Source of the DNA: a virus
DNA: 23,615 bases
IMG/VR virus record: IMGVR_UViG_3300010157_000256
Span: 1-23,615 of that record
Direction: 5' to 3' (one strand)
Shown: one piece after another, positions 22,323 to 23,615 of the stretch
Layout of the letters: every line of letters begins with the position of its first letter
Numbering within the stretch: the first letter of the stretch is position 1
Notes under the pieces: generated by a model
What the model was told of the DNA's origin: nothing
Seen by the model: the letters and a program-made list of their open reading frames with translations, nothing else
Database searches by the model: none
Position numbers and translations under genes: made by a program

Positions 22323-22628
22323 TTAAGAATAGTAAGTGATGTTAAGTTTGGCGCTTGCGGCCTGTTCAATAAATTGAATCTGCGACAAATCCCCGTCGTA
22401 CTGCAAGGTAACACCAGCGGCCAGCGGCATTCCAACAGATGCTGTTGGCGCAACATTATCATCGCGCCAGCGAACGCCTTGCGTTTCAGGCGTAATGATG
22501 GCAATCCTGGGCGTGCCGATCAAACCGTTCAAGTCACGCTGAGGGACGGTCAGCCGGGTAGCAGAACTCAGACTTGTAATTTGCTGGTAGCCCATTACCG
22601 AAGTAATTGCTTTAAGGTTAATTGCCAT
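22323..22628 (-). CDS. Small virion-region protein (101 aa)
   Basis: 101 residues starting MAINLKAITSVMGYQQITSL, with a VRWRDDNVAPTASVGMPLAA segment and an end of IQFIEQAASAKLNITYYS. The VRWRDDG/N-PTASVGMPL motif followed by an AKLN-x-YY end is familiar from small proteins in phage head regions, no function known. GGAG stands before the ATG at 22628. The ATG overlaps the stop of the 40-residue gene (TGATG). Likely a virion component because it lies among head genes. Confidence 0.7.
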   Translation of the reverse strand: MAINLKAITSVMGYQQITSLSSATRLTVPQRDLNGLIGTPRIAIITPETQGVRWRDDNVAPTASVGMPLAAGVTLQYDGDLSQIQFIEQAASAKLNITYYS

Positions 22629-22750
22629 CAGAATCTCCTTCTTTCGGTAAATGACCGAAGTTTAATCAATAATTGATCTACGTAAGCCGCGATGGATTCA
22701 AAAAATCCACCGTCAAAAAATCCACCGCCAAAAAATGGGCCGGGTGTCAT
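22628..22750 (-). CDS. Phe/Gly repeat micro-protein (40 aa)
   Basis: A 40-codon gene whose ATG (22748-22750) overlaps the stop of the gene before (ATGA) and whose stop overlaps the ATG of the gene after (TGATG). The sequence opens MTPGPFFGGGFFDGGFFESI, three FFxGG-type repeats, then an amphipathic helix (AAYVDQLLIKLRSF) and a basic end TERRRF. I recall similar Gly-Phe-Phe mini-proteins near phage head genes, function unknown. Without it the gap would be 118 bases. The three T6 tracts make it prone to slippage. Start and stop coupling on both sides argues strongly for a real gene. Confidence 0.65.
   Translation of the reverse strand: MTPGPFFGGGFFDGGFFESIAAYVDQLLIKLRSFTERRRF
22643..22659. other. 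Small hairpin inside the 40-residue gene
   Basis: TTCGGT-AAATG-ACCGAA gives a 6-bp stem just upstream of the ribosome site of the 101-residue gene. It could affect translation there. No T-run follows on the leftward transcript. Confidence 0.3.
22699..22735. repeat. 15-bp tandem repeat with A6/T6 tracts
   Basis: The tract CAAAAAA begins at 22699, 22714 and 22729, a strict 15-bp period, with TCCACCG(T/C) between. It is in frame with the 40-residue gene and encodes its FFxGG repeats. Confidence 0.85.
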
Positions 22751-23016
22751 GCGTCTTTTGCACCCTCAAATTCTGGTTTTTGCTTAATGATAGCGTATAA
22801 AGCCGCACGGTCAGCACCAGCAACATAGTCACCACCAGCAATCTGCACTTTGCCTGCACTTAAGGGTTGCTTGCCTGCGTCACGGGCTTGCTTGGATGCG
22901 TAGCCGTAAATGGTCACTTCAGTGCCTTTGCCTTTGAAGTCTTCTTGGACAGCGCCGATGTTCCAGTATTCAGCGGGAATGCCGTAGTCTGTGTCGATTG
23001 ATTTGATGAGTGCCAT
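22747..23016 (-). CDS. Small hypothetical virion-region protein (89 aa)
   Basis: 89 residues beginning MALIKSIDTDYGIPAEYWNI. The first 50 residues are beta-rich (EVTIYGYAS, then KQARDAGKQPL), and the C-terminal part is a helix (GADRAALYAIIKQKPEF). AGG lies seven bases before the ATG at 23016, itself two bases after the stop of the fibre-like gene. The layout (an opening beta hairpin, YGY-SKxARDAG motif and a helical end) seems familiar from small phage proteins next to fibre or head genes, but no role is known. Confidence 0.65.
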   Translation of the reverse strand: MALIKSIDTDYGIPAEYWNIGAVQEDFKGKGTEVTIYGYASKQARDAGKQPLSAGKVQIAGGDYVAGADRAALYAIIKQKPEFEGAKDA

Positions 23017-23018
23017 GT

Positions 23019-23615
23019 TTAGCCTACGAGTAAGCGGCGGCTTGTGCCGCCAGAATCTTTAATGGTAATGTAGCCTGCAACTGCAAGCAAAGCACTTGCT
23101 GTATATGTGCCAAAGCGCACGTTACCCGCGCCTTTTGGGGTTAGGTTTAGGTCAATGTCTGCGTCTGTACCGGCTACACCAAATACCGGGCCAGCGCCAG
23201 CAATAGCCCCAACTACCGTTGCATAATTTACTACCGTGGCGGCGTGGTTGACTTGAAACTGGCGAGTTGTGCTGTTGGTGCGAAAAACATGAGAGCCGCC
23301 AGTTCCCTTGGCGCTGTAAAGCATGTCTACGCTTGAGTCACTACCTTGAGCAGAAATATTAGGACTAGAACCACTTATGTTGCCCGTCACCTGTACGTAG
23401 TTCACAGCATTGGTTGTGTTAGCTACCCGTAATTGCTCGTCAGCAAGCGAGTTTGTTAAAAAACGAATTGACCCAGTGGATTGACTGCCCAGAAACAAAG
23501 ATACGGCTGCATCAGAGCCAGCGCCACGAATTGAAGGGCTGTTTCCCGATATTTGCCCTCTGCAAAGCAAATAGTTAACACCCGAAGTAGTTGTTGTTAC
23601 TCGCAAGCCTTCAGC
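23019..23615 (-). CDS. Repeat-built fibre-like virion protein (partial, 5' end outside window)
   Basis: The frame is open to the right edge, so the 198 visible residues are the C-terminal part. The sequence is about three tandem units of 58 residues, each starting (L/F)(R/Q)V, followed by VNY, a G-x-I-(S/A)-G turn, a G-(S/T)-D turn, and KGTG/KGAG-type turns before a strand with F. A short tail ends SGGTSRRLLVG. A Ser/Gly/Thr/Asn-rich repeated beta structure like this is typical of phage head or tail fibres. The upstream N-terminus, which would show where it attaches, is not in view. It lies upstream of the scaffold and coat genes, so a head fibre is possible. Confidence 0.65.
   Translation of the reverse strand, partial: AEGLRVTTTTSGVNYLLCRGQISGNSPSIRGAGSDAAVSLFLGSQSTGSIRFLTNSLADEQLRVANTTNAVNYVQVTGNISGSSPNISAQGSDSSVDMLYSAKGTGGSHVFRTNSTTRQFQVNHAATVVNYATVVGAIAGAGPVFGVAGTDADIDLNLTPKGAGNVRFGTYTASALLAVAGYITIKDSGGTSRRLLVG

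Noticed and set aside
22699-22735. Short repeats considered as a CRISPR-like or regulatory iteron array
   Set aside because: The 15-bp period is in frame and encodes FFxGG repeats; there are no spacers, and the copies are contiguous.

Overview
The window is a tightly packed piece of a tailed double-stranded DNA phage (Caudoviricetes, or a prophage of one). Its virion genes follow the P22-type podovirus order. I saw no rRNA, tRNA, integrase, insertion sequence or CRISPR array. Base composition, Shine-Dalgarno start sites and the general look of the small proteins suggest a Gram-negative, probably betaproteobacterial, freshwater host. That host guess is inference only. Both ends cut through genes, and the terminase, portal and most of the DNA polymerase lie outside.

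Replication block (1-5628). A divergent promoter region at 2477-2566 drives two sets of genes. Leftward run a 54-residue protein, a Cas4/RecB-like nuclease of the DUF2800 type, a 212-residue protein in the position of a single-strand DNA binding protein, and the 3'-5' exonuclease part of a family A DNA polymerase. Rightward run a VRR-NUC nuclease, a C5-cytosine methyltransferase and an SNF2-type helicase. DUF2800, binding protein, polymerase, VRR-NUC and SNF2 form a known phage replication cassette. Here the methyltransferase sits between VRR-NUC and SNF2 with 14-nt overlaps on both sides. A second reading frame inside the methyltransferase gene appears to encode a separate conserved phage protein (3136-3555), which is the most striking observation in the window.

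Accessory block (5625-7867). Small rightward genes are chained mostly by 4-nt start/stop overlaps. They include two probable membrane proteins and Ea22-like modular accessory proteins.

Lysis and virion block (7833-23615, all leftward, so transcribed from the right edge towards 7833). In transcription order: a repeat-built fibre-like protein (cut by the right edge), several small virion-type proteins including an unlisted 40-residue Phe/Gly repeat peptide, a coiled-coil protein, scaffold, P22-type coat protein, two small decoration-like proteins, gp4-like and gp10-like tail proteins, a fibre-like protein, a cupin, three ejection/internal virion candidates, a second fibre protein, a fibre-associated small protein, a membrane-anchored coiled coil, a 3TM holin and an M15 peptidase endolysin. 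Hairpins, two of them with UUCG loops, follow the coat protein and the two genes after it, and probably grade expression. The late and early operons meet tail to tail with a 35-nt overlap of coding sequence. No stretch longer than about 100 bases is free of coding sequence.
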